Source: Nitrosococcus halophilus Nc 4 (lineage in GTDB: Bacteria; Pseudomonadota; Gammaproteobacteria; Nitrosococcales; Nitrosococcaceae). From it: a stretch of DNA of 64,000 bases. Both the position numbers and the translations under genes were made by a program. Under the pieces are notes generated by a model, which worked only from the letters and a program-made list of their open reading frames with translations, was not told where the DNA came from and ran no database searches. The DNA is taken from positions 2,962,001-3,026,000 of the forward strand of contig NC_013960.1 of the NCBI RefSeq assembly GCF_000024725.1, given 5' to 3'. Shown here piece after piece: positions 63,847 to 64,000 of the stretch (the first letter of the stretch is position 1; each line of letters begins with the position of its first letter).

Positions 63847-64000
63847 TTAACAATTATCGCGATCTTCTGGACGTGAAAAATGGGTCTTGAGATTGTCGAT
63901 CTGCTTATTGATGGCTTCCTCGGAAATTTCAGGCTTGGGCATTTCTCTAAAGGCTATAGTCACTGCACGGAGCTGGCGTAGATAACGGCGGCAATGATGG
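63847..64000 (-). CDS. Anti-sigma-factor-like zinc-binding protein, 3' part
   Basis: The last 51 codons of a minus-strand gene entering from the right edge, stop TAA at 63849-63847. HHCRRYLRQLRAVTIAF resembles the zf-HC2 (H-x3-C-x2-C) end of small ZAS-type anti-sigma proteins, followed by an acidic and basic tail ending SRPEDRDNC. An ECF sigma gene would be expected beyond the window. Partial, so moderate confidence. Confidence 0.6.
   Translation of the reverse strand, partial: HHCRRYLRQLRAVTIAFREMPKPEISEEAINKQIDNLKTHFSRPEDRDNC

Overview
The window reads as chromosome of a gammaproteobacterium. A marine, autotrophic Chromatiales relative such as Nitrosococcus fits best, but this is inferred from gene content: a DabA-type inorganic-carbon pump gene beside a NuoM-like gene, a homodimeric AceE pyruvate dehydrogenase, TtcA, RlmM, fatty-acid cis/trans isomerase and a BCCT osmolyte transporter. 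No rRNA or tRNA was seen.

Layout. 1-2170: 5' part of dabA and an ND4/NuoM-like gene (minus strand). 2632-4609: DUF938 methyltransferase and GT1-type glycosyltransferase. 4780-10287: aceE-aceF-lpdA operon. 10483-14461: HNH nuclease, double-domain universal stress protein, then an IscB locus (upstream HEARO/omega RNA plus an iscB gene broken by a 91-bp MITE) and a small exported protein. 14484-31661: housekeeping and envelope genes (DUF748, UPF0104-like flippase, metallophosphoesterase, MBL-rhodanese, lipase, ttcA, cti, rlmM, msrA, DUF423, DUF4242, MBL hydrolase, DUF1624 acyltransferase).

31669-45353 is a complete type I-D CRISPR-Cas locus. A WYL-domain (CapW/BrxR-like) regulator is divergent from cas6-cas10d-csc2-csc1-cas3-cas4-cas1-cas2, followed by a leader and an array of 41 repeats of 28 bp. 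A 1047-bp IS630-family element sits inside one spacer and splits the array 36 + 5; removing it and one TA restores a 35-nt spacer. In I-D the HD nuclease is carried by Cas10d (visible here), while Cas3 is a helicase without HD. One spacer occurs twice, three units apart.

45354-49152 is a decayed mobile/defence zone: a TumE/DUF6516-like toxin with a frameshift running in frame into its antitoxin, a frameshifted DUF4258 gene with an intact YgiT-type zinc-finger partner, and an intact IS200/IS605 element (TnpA plus TnpB). IscB, TnpB and a CRISPR-Cas system, all RNA-guided, therefore lie within about 37 kb.

49467-64000: BCCT transporter, rhomboid protease, alpha/beta hydrolase, DUF3047 protein, then a redox cluster with three flavoprotein disulfide reductases (one fused to a VTT/TVP38 membrane domain, one split by an IS256-family element with 8-bp target duplications, one intact), DoxX proteins, a His-rich lipoprotein, a DUF3179 protein, a Cys-Cys membrane protein and the 3' end of an anti-sigma-like zinc-binding gene. 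This last part holds several scars: abutting fragments of a flavodoxin-like and a haloacid-dehalogenase gene, an acetolactate-synthase relic, a DoxX 3'-end duplicate, and a duplicated upstream region shared by the DUF3047 gene and the split reductase.
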